Source of the DNA: an uncultured Bacteroidia bacterium
GTDB lineage: Bacteria > Bacteroidota > Bacteroidia > Bacteroidales > UBA932
NCBI GenBank assembly: GCA_902792815.1
Contig: CADBAY010000006.1
Location: 53,250-117,249 of the forward strand
Length of the DNA stretch: 64,000 nucleotides
Direction: 5' to 3'
Shown here: positions 43,695 through 51,600 of the stretch, piece by piece
How the letters are laid out: the number at the start of each line of letters is the position of its first letter
How positions within the stretch are numbered: position 1 is the first letter of the stretch
The notes under the pieces: generated by a model
What the model saw: only the letters and a program-made list of their open reading frames with translations
Told to the model about the DNA's origin: nothing
Database searches by the model: none
Made by a program: the position numbers and the translations under genes

Positions 43695-44540
43695 TTACAA
43701 ATGTTTAGAGAATTCGCAGCCGCAGAAGTCCTGGTTGTAGAAATTCTGCTCTTTGATAATTTCGGAGCGGCGGGGCTGGAGGCCGCCTTTGCGCCAGTTT
43801 TGGGGCCACCAGTGAACTGGTGTCCCTGGTCTAATCCCCCTGCACCCCCAGGGGACGGGGGAAGGTTCCCCCGGAACCCCCTCTGTCGCTTCGCTCCGAA
43901 CCGTTGGCCCCAAAACTGGCGCTGAAGCGCCTTCCGATCCCCCTGCGCCCCCAGGGGATTGAGGGGAGGGCCCCTCAAACACCCCCGGTCGGGCCGAGCC
44001 CTCCGAGGCCACCGCTGGCCCCAAAACTGGCGCTGAAGCGCTTTCCGATCCCCCTGCGCCCTCAGGGGATTGAGGGGAGGCCGAGCAGACCCAGGAGCCG
44101 GCCTCATCGACCTGCTCGAGACTCTTCCAGCGTGAAGAGGCAAGGGTAGTGGTCAGCACCGGAATATGGTTTTGGGCTGCATACCGTGCCGCCCTCATCA
44201 GGCGGAATTTAAAGCAACGCAAGCACCTGGGGCCGCGTTCGGGAGCAGCCGCCAGTTCTTCTTTGGTCAGACCTTCGCTCTCATCAAGAACAAATCGCAG
44301 CCAAGCCTGATGGTCGTATTCATCTTCCACCAGCTCAACGCCGAGAGCCTTGCAGTACCGCCGGAGTTCACCGAGCCTTAATTCGTATTCTTCGAAGGGA
44401 ACTATATTCGAGTTACTGAAAAACACCACAGGGCGTATGTCATTGGCCACCATGCACTCCAGAACAGCGCCCGAACAAGGCGCACAGCAGCTGTGCAACA
44501 ACACTTTGGATTCACCTCCGGGAACTTCTAACTTCAGCAT
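43695..44540 (-). CDS. queH: epoxyqueuosine reductase QueH with a long repeat insertion
   Basis: The 281-residue protein carries the QueH cysteines: HSCCAPCSG near the N-terminus, CLRCF at about 110 and CGCEF at the C-terminus. It would reduce epoxyqueuosine to queuosine in tRNA. Between SRWKSLEQVDEAG (to about residue 149) and PQNWRKGGLQPRR (from about 249) lie some 95 residues of Ser/Pro/Gly-rich repeats in place of the short loop usual in this family, whose members are around 180-200 residues. All motifs are intact on both sides and the frame is open, so the gene may still work with a surface insertion. Start ATG 44540. Confidence 0.88.
   Translation of the reverse strand: MLKLEVPGGESKVLLHSCCAPCSGAVLECMVANDIRPVVFFSNSNIVPFEEYELRLGELRRYCKALGVELVEDEYDHQAWLRFVLDESEGLTKEELAAAPERGPRCLRCFKFRLMRAARYAAQNHIPVLTTTLASSRWKSLEQVDEAGSWVCSASPQSPEGAGGSESASAPVLGPAVASEGSARPGVFEGPSPQSPGGAGGSEGASAPVLGPTVRSEATEGVPGEPSPVPWGCRGIRPGTPVHWWPQNWRKGGLQPRRSEIIKEQNFYNQDFCGCEFSKHL
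43791..44105 (-). repeat. tandem palindromic elements inside queH with inverted host-gene copies
   Basis: Three copies of a core ATCCCCCTGC(A/G)CCC(C/T)CAGGGGA start at 43834, 43937 and 44048. The host segment 43791-43808, which codes for the conserved QNWR motif, recurs as its exact 18-nt reverse complement TGGCCCCAAAACTGGCGC at 43905-43922 and 44016-44033. Each inverted copy is followed by TGAAGCGC, forming a GGCGC-TGAA-GCGC(C) hairpin. A fourth related element lies at 46034-46146. Confidence 0.8.
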
Positions 44541-44556
44541 TTAGGCACGATTTATA

Positions 44557-44564
44557 CAAAGATA
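44557..44564 (-). promoter_or_regulatory. -7 promoter element of queH
   Basis: TATCTTTG on the minus strand, 16 nt before the queH ATG. The -33 box is unclear. Confidence 0.4.
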
Positions 44565-44573
44565 TCAAAAAAA

Positions 44574-44605
44574 TTTTGCGATTCTGCTAAATATGCTTAA
44601 TTTTG
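44574..44605 (+). promoter_or_regulatory. promoter of tRNA-Leu(GAG)
   Basis: TTTTG (44574-44578), 19-nt spacer, TAATTTTG (44598-44605), 11 nt before the mature tRNA 5' end. Confidence 0.6.
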
Positions 44606-44616
44606 CAGTCCCAACA

Positions 44617-44700
44617 GCGGCAGTGGTGAAATGGTAGACACGCTACTTTGAGGGGGTAGTGGGCATTTGGCCTGTGTGAGTTCGAGTCTCACCTGCCGCA
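44617..44700 (+). tRNA. tRNA-Leu (anticodon GAG)
   Basis: Acceptor stem GCGGCAG (44617-44623) pairs with CTGCCGC (44693-44699), discriminator A at 44700. The anticodon stem CTACT/GGTAG encloses the loop TTGAGGG, giving anticodon GAG, which reads CTC/CTT leucine codons. A long variable arm (class II) and T-arm GTGAG-TTCGAGT-CTCAC are present. CCA is not encoded. A hairpin terminator follows at 44705. Confidence 0.95.
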
Positions 44701-44704
44701 CCGA

Positions 44705-44740
44705 GAGGCAAGTTCGAAAGAGCTTGCCTCTTTTATTTTT
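44705..44740 (+). terminator. terminator after tRNA-Leu
   Basis: GAGGCAAG (44705-44712) pairs with CTTGCCTC (44723-44730) around a 10-nt loop and is followed by TTTTATTTTT. It overlaps the 3' end of the convergent trmB by a few bases. Confidence 0.8.
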
Positions 44741-45845
44741 CTTTAAGTTTCTGGCGGCGGGTCTCGGCGGTGTCGCGGCCGAAAAGGGTCCGGTGACCTT
44801 CTACGCTCCGCCAGTAGTCCGGATCAAAATCTGTCGGACTCACAAAGCTCCTCCCGTGTGCAGAAGGCTCCTTTTTGCCCCCGGCGCCGTCGGAAACCAC
44901 CTCCCCGTGTGCAGGAAGGCCCGTTTTGCCCCCGGCGCCGTCGGAAACCACCTCCCCGTGTGCAGAAAGGCCCGATTTGCCCCCGGCTCCGTCGGAAACC
45001 ACCGTCCCGTGTGCAGAAGGCCCCATTTTGCCCCCCGTTTCGGCTCCGGAGACCCCGGGGGCGGGAGACCGTAGCCGCCCGTGGCTACGTGAACGGGAGG
45101 GGCCCGCGCCGTCAGGCGTGGGAGGGATGAGCGAAGCGAAGTCTTCCGCCCCCGGGACCTCCGAGAGTCGGAAGCAGAGATACTTTATGGGATACCCCTG
45201 CTCACGGAACATGTGCTCGTAAAAAGTCTGAACCTGCGTCAGGCAAGGATCAAAGCGCTCCGCCTCGGCATACAAATTTTCAGAACAAGCCACAATTTCC
45301 AGCGAGTTGGCCCGGCAAACCGCCAGGGTGTATTGATAAAGGAACTGCGAATCGGTCTTGAGATGCACCAGCCCGCCCGGAGCAAGAAATTTAGAGTATC
45401 TTTCCAGAAAAACGGGCGACGTAAGGCGGGAATTCTCGCTCCGCACCTGCGGGTCGGAGAAAGTAAGCCAGATTTCCGAAACTTCCCCCGGAGCGAAGAA
45501 AGCCGTGATGAACTCGATACGCGTTCTCAGGAAACCGACATTGCCCAGGGCGTGCTGTGTGGCGTATTTAGCCCCTTTCCATAGCCTCGCGCCCTTGATG
45601 TCCACGCCAACGTAGTTCTTGCCGGGGTCTCGCAGGGCAAGATCGATGGTGTACTCGCCCTTGCCGCAGCCCAACTCCAGCACCAGCGGCGCACCGGCAC
45701 TCTCAAACCTCTCGCCCCAATGCCCCTTTACCTCGTGGTCCCGAAGGGCGAAATACCCGTTGGCGAGAAGCTCCTGAGCCGATGGCTGCAGCAGGCAGGA
45801 AAACGTCTCGTTCTCTGCAAACTTCCGTAATTTATCGTGTCCCAT
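44733..45845 (-). CDS. trmB: tRNA (guanine-N7-)-methyltransferase with repeat-derived insertion
   Basis: The 370-residue protein is much longer than the usual 220-255 residues. The core is TrmB: SAM-binding LELGCGKGEYTIDLA, VGVDIKGARLWKGA, then EIWLTFSDPQ and HLKTDS. It forms m7G46 in tRNA. The motif after FSDPQ reads VRSENSRLTSP, less basic than usual. About residues 240-333 are inserted, containing a palindromic element (45044-45167) followed by 17-residue tandem repeats of the type GGK.GLSAHGEVVSDGA. The normal-looking tail TDFDPDYWRSVEGHR follows. Frame intact. Its leader holds another element (45861-45999). Confidence 0.88.
   Translation of the reverse strand: MGHDKLRKFAENETFSCLLQPSAQELLANGYFALRDHEVKGHWGERFESAGAPLVLELGCGKGEYTIDLALRDPGKNYVGVDIKGARLWKGAKYATQHALGNVGFLRTRIEFITAFFAPGEVSEIWLTFSDPQVRSENSRLTSPVFLERYSKFLAPGGLVHLKTDSQFLYQYTLAVCRANSLEIVACSENLYAEAERFDPCLTQVQTFYEHMFREQGYPIKYLCFRLSEVPGAEDFASLIPPTPDGAGPSRSRSHGRLRSPAPGVSGAETGGKMGPSAHGTVVSDGAGGKSGLSAHGEVVSDGAGGKTGLPAHGEVVSDGAGGKKEPSAHGRSFVSPTDFDPDYWRSVEGHRTLFGRDTAETRRQKLKEK
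44856..45040 (-). repeat. 51-nt tandem repeat, about 3.6 copies, coding within trmB
   Basis: Units start at 44856, 44907 and 44958, each exactly 51 nt, with a partial fourth from 45009. Each begins GTGTGCAG(A/G)A and contains CGGAAACCACC; they differ at only a few positions. On the coding strand each encodes 17 residues, so copy number can change without frameshift. Confidence 0.9.
45044..45167 (+). repeat. in-frame palindromic element in trmB
   Basis: Outer arms 45044-45069 and 45141-45167 form an imperfect inverted repeat of about 26 bp around CCCGGGGGCGG. Inner part: GTAGCC-GCCCGT-GGCTAC hairpin (45071-45088), GTGAACGGGAGGGGCCCG, a CGCC-GTCA-GGCG hairpin, then TGGGAGGGATGAGCGAAGCG. The inner part matches 45895-45967 with paired changes in the stems; the outer arms do not match. 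Confidence 0.75.
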
Positions 45846-45860
45846 TTGTTTCTTGTACGC

Positions 45861-45999
45861 TGCTGCCGGAAGGGATACCCGGACTAGGAAATCCGTGGCC
45901 GCCCGTGGCCACGTGAACGGGAGGGGCCCGGCCGAAGGCTGGGAGGGACGAGGACCGAAGGTCCGAAGGATTTCCAGTCCGGGTGCCCTTCCGGCAGCA
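45861..45999 (+). repeat. palindromic element (REPIN-like) in the trmB leader
   Basis: This occupies most of the left part of the 356-nt trmB-galE intergenic region. Outer arms 45861-45894 and 45968-45999 are near-perfect inverted repeats (TGCTGCCGGAAGGG... with CCCTTCCGGCAGCA). The interior holds three hairpins: GTGGCC/GGCCAC (45895-45912), GGCC-GAA-GGCT and GGACC-GAA-GGTCC. The interior is shared with the trmB element; the arms are site-specific. Confidence 0.75.
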
Positions 46000-46000
46000 C

Positions 46001-46179
46001 AGCTACAAATGTACTAATTTTGTGTCTTCGCGCCAAGAGCAGTCGCTTGGATTTCTGGCGATAAGGTTGGCGGGAGCAGTTCGGAGCGGAGCGACAGAGG
46101 GGGAATCGGGGGACTCTTCCCCCGTCCCCCGGGGGTGCAGGGGGATAGCTACGAATGTACTAATTTTGTGTCTTCGCGC
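46001..46179 (+). repeat. palindromic element between 33-nt direct repeats, upstream of galE
   Basis: Direct repeats 46001-46033 and 46147-46179 differ at one position (AGCTAC(A/G)AATGTACTAA...). The 113-nt segment between them (46034-46146) contains, on the minus strand, the queH-type core (46125-46146) and the CGGAGCG(G)AGCGACAGAGGGGG motif shared with queH 43880-43900. The repeats abut the element exactly at its right end. This looks like insertion with target duplication. Confidence 0.75.
46006..46036 (-). promoter_or_regulatory. presumed trmB promoter (left copy of duplicated divergent promoter)
   Basis: On the minus strand: TTG (46036-46034), 20-nt spacer, TACATTTG (46013-46006). The matching box in the right copy is altered to TACATTCG. 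Transcription from here would put the 139-nt palindromic element in the trmB 5' leader. Confidence 0.5.
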
Positions 46180-46195
46180 AAAATTAGTACATTTG
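46154..46195 (+). promoter_or_regulatory. galE promoter within a perfect 14-bp palindrome
   Basis: TTTTG (46164-46168), 19-nt spacer, TACATTTG (46188-46195), ending 6 nt before the galE ATG. AATGTACTAATTTT (46154-46167) and its exact complement (46180-46193) flank a 12-nt centre, overlapping both promoter boxes. It could serve as an operator, or the symmetry may simply reflect back-to-back promoters. Confidence 0.65.
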
Positions 46196-46201
46196 TAGGT
46201 T

Positions 46202-47227
46202 ATGAAAAAAACAGTACTTGTATCCGGCGGCGCCGGCTTTATAGGCAGTCACGTAACAGTCGAACTCGTGCAGGCGGGATATGACGTGATCATTGCCGAC
46301 AATATGTCCAATTGTGACACCACCAATTACGAAGGAGTATGTGCCATACTCGGCTACAAGCCCCTTTTCATCAAAATGGACTTCTGCGACGCTCCAGCCG
46401 TGGAGAAACTCTTTGCAGAACACAAGATTGACGCTGTAATCCACTTCGCTGCATTCAAGGCTGTCGGCGAGTCGGTAGCCGAGCCCCTGATGTACTACAA
46501 AAACAATCTGGATTCGTTCCTCAACGTACTCGAGGCCTCCCGCAAGAGCGGCACCAACGTGCTCTTCTCCTCGTCCGCCACTGTTTACGGCGAGCCCGAC
46601 CGCACCCCGGTCACCGAGCAGAGCCCCCGCAAGAGCGCCACGTCGCCCTACGGCAACACCAAGCAGATGTGCGAAGATTTCCTCCGCGACTGCGTGGCCG
46701 CTTACGGCATGCACGGAATAGCCCTCCGCTATTTCAACCCCATCGGCGCACACCCGTCCGCACTCATCGGCGAGCTGCCCAGAGGAGTCCCCAATAACCT
46801 TGTCCCCTTCATCACCCAGACCGCCATCGGAAAGAGAGCGTGCCTGAGCATCTTCGGCGACGATTATCCTACCCCCGACGGCACCTGCCTGAGAGACTAC
46901 ATCGACGTTGTGGACCTGGCCAAGGCACACGTTTGCGCCGTGTCGCGTATGGTGGAAGGACGCATGGAAGAGCCCTACGAGATCTACAACATCGGTACCG
47001 GCCGTCCCGAGTCGGTGCTCGAGCTGGTGCAGGCATTCGAAAAGGTCAACGGCCTCAAGCTCAACTACCGCATAGCTCCCAGGCGTCCCGGCGACGTGAC
47101 TGAAGTATGGGCCGACCCTTCGCTTGCCCAGGAAAAGCTCGGCTGGAAGGCCACCCGCACCGTTGAGGAGACCCTTGCCTCCGCATGGGCTTGGGAGAAG
47201 CATCTCGCCGCCAAGGCCGCGGAATAA
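46202..47227 (+). CDS. galE: UDP-glucose 4-epimerase
   Basis: The 341-residue short-chain dehydrogenase/reductase-type epimerase has the NAD-binding GGAGFIGSH (residues 8-16), SSSATVYG with the catalytic Ser, and the YxxxK pair in YGNTK. It interconverts UDP-glucose and UDP-galactose, linking galK-derived galactose to nucleotide sugars. The start is ATG 46202, directly after the promoter. Confidence 0.96.
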   Translation: MKKTVLVSGGAGFIGSHVTVELVQAGYDVIIADNMSNCDTTNYEGVCAILGYKPLFIKMDFCDAPAVEKLFAEHKIDAVIHFAAFKAVGESVAEPLMYYKNNLDSFLNVLEASRKSGTNVLFSSSATVYGEPDRTPVTEQSPRKSATSPYGNTKQMCEDFLRDCVAAYGMHGIALRYFNPIGAHPSALIGELPRGVPNNLVPFITQTAIGKRACLSIFGDDYPTPDGTCLRDYIDVVDLAKAHVCAVSRMVEGRMEEPYEIYNIGTGRPESVLELVQAFEKVNGLKLNYRIAPRRPGDVTEVWADPSLAQEKLGWKATRTVEETLASAWAWEKHLAAKAAE

Positions 47228-47261
47228 TTTTGGAACAAGCTTTGCAAACCATACCGGGCGT

Positions 47262-48638
47262 ATGAAATTCAAAACTGCAATTGTAGCGCTCTCGCTGCTG
47301 GGGAGCTGCCTCTCGGCGTCGGCGCAGAAGTATCAGAACATTATCGATAAGTCCGTCGCCGTGGTGGGCGGCGAGCTTATCACCCTTTCTGAAATAGAGC
47401 AGGAGGTGCAGATGATGAGCGCCCGCGGCTATGCCTCGGACCGTAACATCCGCTGCGAGCTCCTTGAGAATATGATGCGCAGCAAACTCTTCCTGATGCA
47501 AGCCCGCATCGACTCGCTCACCGTCAACCAGGACAATGTGGAGGCCCAGCTGGCCCAGCAGATGGACCAGGTACGCACCGCCCTCGGCGGAGATGACGGG
47601 GTGGCGTCCTATTTCGGGAAGCCGGTGTATAAGCTTCGTCAGGAATGGCGCAAGCAGATCGAAGAAAGCTCCCTCATGCAGGAGGAACAGCAGAACATAG
47701 CCCAGGCAGTGCCGGAGATAACTCCCTATGATGTAAGGCAATACATCGATTCGTCGGCGGTTGACCGCCTGCCCGTGGTGCCTATCAAGTACAAGCTCAG
47801 CCAAATCTGCATCTATCCCGACCGCGAGGCAGCCGCGCTTGCCGTCAAGGAGCGTCTGCTCTCTATCCGCGAGCGTATCATCAACGGCGAGAAGTTCGCG
47901 ACCCTGGCCCGCCTCTACTCCGAAGATCCCGGCAGTGCCCGCAAGGGAGGTGAACTCGGAATGGCCTCCAAATCTATTTTCTGGCCGGCATTCTCCGATG
48001 CAGCCATGTCGCTCAAGCCCGGTGCAATCTCCCAGATAGTGGAGACTCCGGACGGCTTCCACATAATTGAAGTGCTTGAAAAGAAGGGAGATATGTTCAA
48101 TGCACGCCATATCCTCCTCAAGCCCAAGTACACCACCGAAGACCGCGAAAAGGCGTTCAGCAAGCTTGATTCGCTGCGCACGGCCATAGTGGATACCCTC
48201 ATCAGTTTCGAGCTGGCCGCCCGCTTCTACTCACAGGACCCTGCCACCCGTACCAACGGAGGCCAGATGGCCGACCCCAATACCGGATCGGCCTACTTTG
48301 AGATAGACCAGCTCAAGCCTCAGGACTACACTGCCGTCAAGGACCTGGAGCCCGGTCAGATTTCGGAGCCAGTGGAGTCGCTCGACAACGAGGGGCGCGA
48401 CGGCAACCTGGTGTACAAAATCTTAAGGCTCGACGGTATAGTACCGGCACACACGGCAACCTTCGAGCACGACTACACCGAGCTGCTGGGCGAGGTGCGG
48501 CAGGCTAAGCAGATGAAGGCCATAAACGAATTTGTAACAAGCAAGATTAAAGAAACTTACATCAAAATCGATCCATTGTTCCAGGATTGCGAATTCCAGC
48601 TCGAAGAATGGAAATCAAAGTTCACAAAAGCCGACTGA
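47262..48638 (+). CDS. SurA-like periplasmic peptidyl-prolyl isomerase
   Basis: The 458-residue protein has a signal peptide (ALSLLGSCLSASAQ), a SurA-like N-terminal helical chaperone region (VAVVGGELITLSEIEQE, LENMMRSKLFLMQA) and two parvulin PPIase modules: one with SEDPGSARKGGELG and one with ARHILLKPKY...SQDPATRTNGGQM. It helps outer-membrane proteins fold. ATG 47262 opens the signal peptide; upstream in-frame codons run into galE. Overlaps the next gene by 31 nt. Confidence 0.9.
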   Translation: MKFKTAIVALSLLGSCLSASAQKYQNIIDKSVAVVGGELITLSEIEQEVQMMSARGYASDRNIRCELLENMMRSKLFLMQARIDSLTVNQDNVEAQLAQQMDQVRTALGGDDGVASYFGKPVYKLRQEWRKQIEESSLMQEEQQNIAQAVPEITPYDVRQYIDSSAVDRLPVVPIKYKLSQICIYPDREAAALAVKERLLSIRERIINGEKFATLARLYSEDPGSARKGGELGMASKSIFWPAFSDAAMSLKPGAISQIVETPDGFHIIEVLEKKGDMFNARHILLKPKYTTEDREKAFSKLDSLRTAIVDTLISFELAARFYSQDPATRTNGGQMADPNTGSAYFEIDQLKPQDYTAVKDLEPGQISEPVESLDNEGRDGNLVYKILRLDGIVPAHTATFEHDYTELLGEVRQAKQMKAINEFVTSKIKETYIKIDPLFQDCEFQLEEWKSKFTKAD

Positions 48639-51600
48639 TCCTTCTGGCGGTGATGATTCTGGCGGCCCTTCTGGCCGTCCAGCCGCTGGAGTCCGCTCCC
48701 AAGAGACCTAAGAACAAGAAGGAGCGGGCGGACAGTCTTGTGCGCATAATGAAGGCTGAGTCGCTGGAGCAGCTGGAGAAGAACGGGCGGCAGTTCCGAA
48801 AGGCTGTCGCTTCTACTTTCCTGCACAACGGCACTTACCTCATCAGCGACACGGCGCTTTGGGATACCGAGAACAAGATAATCAACTGCTGGGGACACGT
48901 AAAGGTCATCCAGGACGAGACTATCCTTACCTCGGAAAAGCTGGATTACTTTATCAACGACAACCTTGCGCAGTTCCGGGGGACCCTGGTACAGCTCCAG
49001 AACAAGAAGCGCAACACGCTGCGTACCAGGCACTTGGACTATAACACCCAGGACTCTCTGGCGGTGTTCCGCAACGGAGCGTCGATGCGCGACGAGAAGG
49101 GGCAGATCATAGAGAGCAACTCGGGCACCTACTCCTCACGCGAGAAGATATTTACCTTCAACGACGACGTGAACATGTTCTCCGACTCGGTGTTCGTGAA
49201 GACCATACGTCTGGAATACGATACCGAGCGCGAGCTGGCCACGTTCCCCCATTACATCGACTTCTGGAAAGGCGGCAACATGCTTTCGGCATCCGAGGGC
49301 TTCTACGACCGCCGCGCCCAGATGTTTTTCTTCCGCAACCGGGTCCATGGCCTGAGCGAGGAGCAGGAAGTTTGGTCCGATACGCTCTACTACTATCAGG
49401 GCATAGGCGACGTGATACTGCGGGGCAACGCCCAGCTGCAGGATACTACGCGCAGGGTGACTGCCGTGGCGGACTTTATACACTTCCAGGATTCCATCTC
49501 GCAGGTGACCATGCGCATCAATGCGGCCGTGGCGCTTGAGACCAAGAACAAAGGGCAGATGGACACCATCTACCTTGGTGCTGACACCCTGATCTACAGG
49601 GCTATACGCATGTGTGACATCTCCGAGGGCACGGCCAAGGCGTCGGAAACCAGGCTCAGCGACATAATGACCGATGCTGTGACCGAGTACCGCCGCAAGG
49701 CGGCCGAAGAAGCTGCCAGAGCCCGCGAAGAAGCCCTTAACAAGCAGGGAGGTCCGGGTATGGCCGGCGGTAAGGTAGGCGGCAAAGCTGCTGCGGCAGA
49801 TAGTTCGGCCCAAAAAGAAGAAAAGAAAGCTCCTGCTCCGCAGGATGCCCCGGCCCCGGGAAAAGATTCTGTCCCGGCAGCTGTGCAAGACGGCGTTTCG
49901 GCCCCCGGCGCGCTGGTTGACAGTCTTGCTGCCAGGGCGGCACTGGACAGCCTTGCCGCGAAGAGCGACAGCCTTGCCCTCCGTGACTCGCTGATGGCTC
50001 CGCTGCTGGATGCCATTGCCAAGGTTGATTCGCTTGTAAGCGACGGCGGACAGGTATTAGACGAGCCAATGGACGAGCCTGGCGATCCCGAAGCCGATAT
50101 GGACCGGGCGGATTCGCTGCTTAGGGCCGCCTCGGATACGCTTGCCGCAGTAGATTCTGTTGCCCTGAAGGACTCCCTAGCGCTTAAGGACTCGCTTGCC
50201 AAGGCCGACAGCCTGGCTCTTGCCGACAGTCTTGCCGCCAACAGGGACACCACCAAGATGGGCTTCGCGTATGCTATCAGGAACGTCAAGATCTTCCGCC
50301 GGGACATTCAGGCCCGCTGTGACTCAATGGTTTACTGCGACCTCGACTCGGTGGCGCGCTTCTACCTCGACCCGGTGATCTGGAACGAGGGCGACCGCCA
50401 GTATACCGCCGACAGCGTATTCGTGCTGGTGGGTGTCGGCGGCCCCAAGAAGGCTTCGCTCCAGTCGAACGCATTCGTCATTACCCAGCAGGATTCTTCA
50501 TACTACGACCAGATCAAGGGCGCCGAGGTAATGGCGTACTTTGATTCGCTCGATAATTCTCTTAAGCGTTTCGATGCCCTGGGAGGCTCTGCAGCACTCT
50601 TCTACCTAAGGGAGAACGGCGTGCTGGCCACGGTGAATAAAGTGGAATCCAAGATGCTCTCCGCCCTTCTGCTTGACGGCAACATCGACCAGGTCTATTA
50701 CTTCGAACAGCCCAAGAACAACGCCTATCCGGTGGTACAGCTGCCCAAGGTCGATCAAACCATGAAGGGCTTCAAGTGGCGCCCCGACGAGAGGCCTTCC
50801 GACCCTACCGACATCACCTCCCTGCAGGTGCGTCCTTCCGAGCGCAAGCGTTACCTCTCCAAGCCGCGGGCGGAGTTCCGCCAGACCGAGATATACTTCC
50901 CCGGTTATATGCCGCGCATACGCCGCGAAATCGCCATCAGGGACTCTCTGGCTCGTATTCCCAAGCCCAAGGTTGATACCGCAGCCGCCGGAAAGGCTCT
51001 CCGCGACTCTTTGGGCAGGCTCGATTCGCTTGCCAGGGCCGACAGCCTCGCCGTTCTGGATTCGCTGGCGCTGATCGGCAAGGTCGATACGCTGGCAGTG
51101 CGTGATTCTCTTTCGATCAAAGACTCGCTCCCCCTCAAGGATTCTCTTGGCGTGACCCCGGCGCAGCGCGACAGCACCAAGCTTAACCTTACGCCGGACG
51201 AAGATCCGCTTGCAGTTCCTACCGTCGATCCCAAGCAGAAGCGCTTGGAGGAGCGGGAGGCGAAACGCAAGCTGCGCATCGCCAGGCGTGACGCCCGTAT
51301 TGCCGCGCGTGAAAAGCGCTGGGCCGAACTGGACAGGCGCGATTCGCTTAAAGCAGCGAACAAGGCGCAGAAGGCTCTCGAGAAGGAGCGTGCACGCAAG
51401 CTGCGCCGCCTGCAGGCTATCCAGAGGCAGGAGGCCAAAGACCAGGCCAAGCTTGAAAAGTATATTGAGAAATACAAAAAGCAGTATGAAAGAGAACAAA
51501 AACGTGCAGCTGCCCGAAAACGCTCACAGGTCCCTTCAGCCGGGGGAGAAGTACCACCCGATCCTGGGACCGGAGAGGCGCCCGCTGGAAGTGACCCCTT

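Noticed and set aside
44856-45040. Regular 51-nt repeats that might suggest a CRISPR array
   Set aside because: The units are directly adjacent with no unique spacers, encode in-frame 17-residue repeats within trmB, and no cas gene is near.
44733-45845. trmB as a pseudogene or fusion because of its length
   Set aside because: The frame is open, both the SAM-binding core and the normal C-terminal tail are present, and the extra length is accounted for by repeat insertions.
46001-46179. Insertion sequence with target-site duplication
   Set aside because: The segment between the direct repeats is only 113 nt, has no transposase frame and matches the palindromic element family, so it is described as an element, not an IS.
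51210-51485. Upstream extension of the OPT transporter
   Set aside because: The added residues would be an out-of-frame reading of the OstA-like gene; the family N-terminus begins at ATG 51486.
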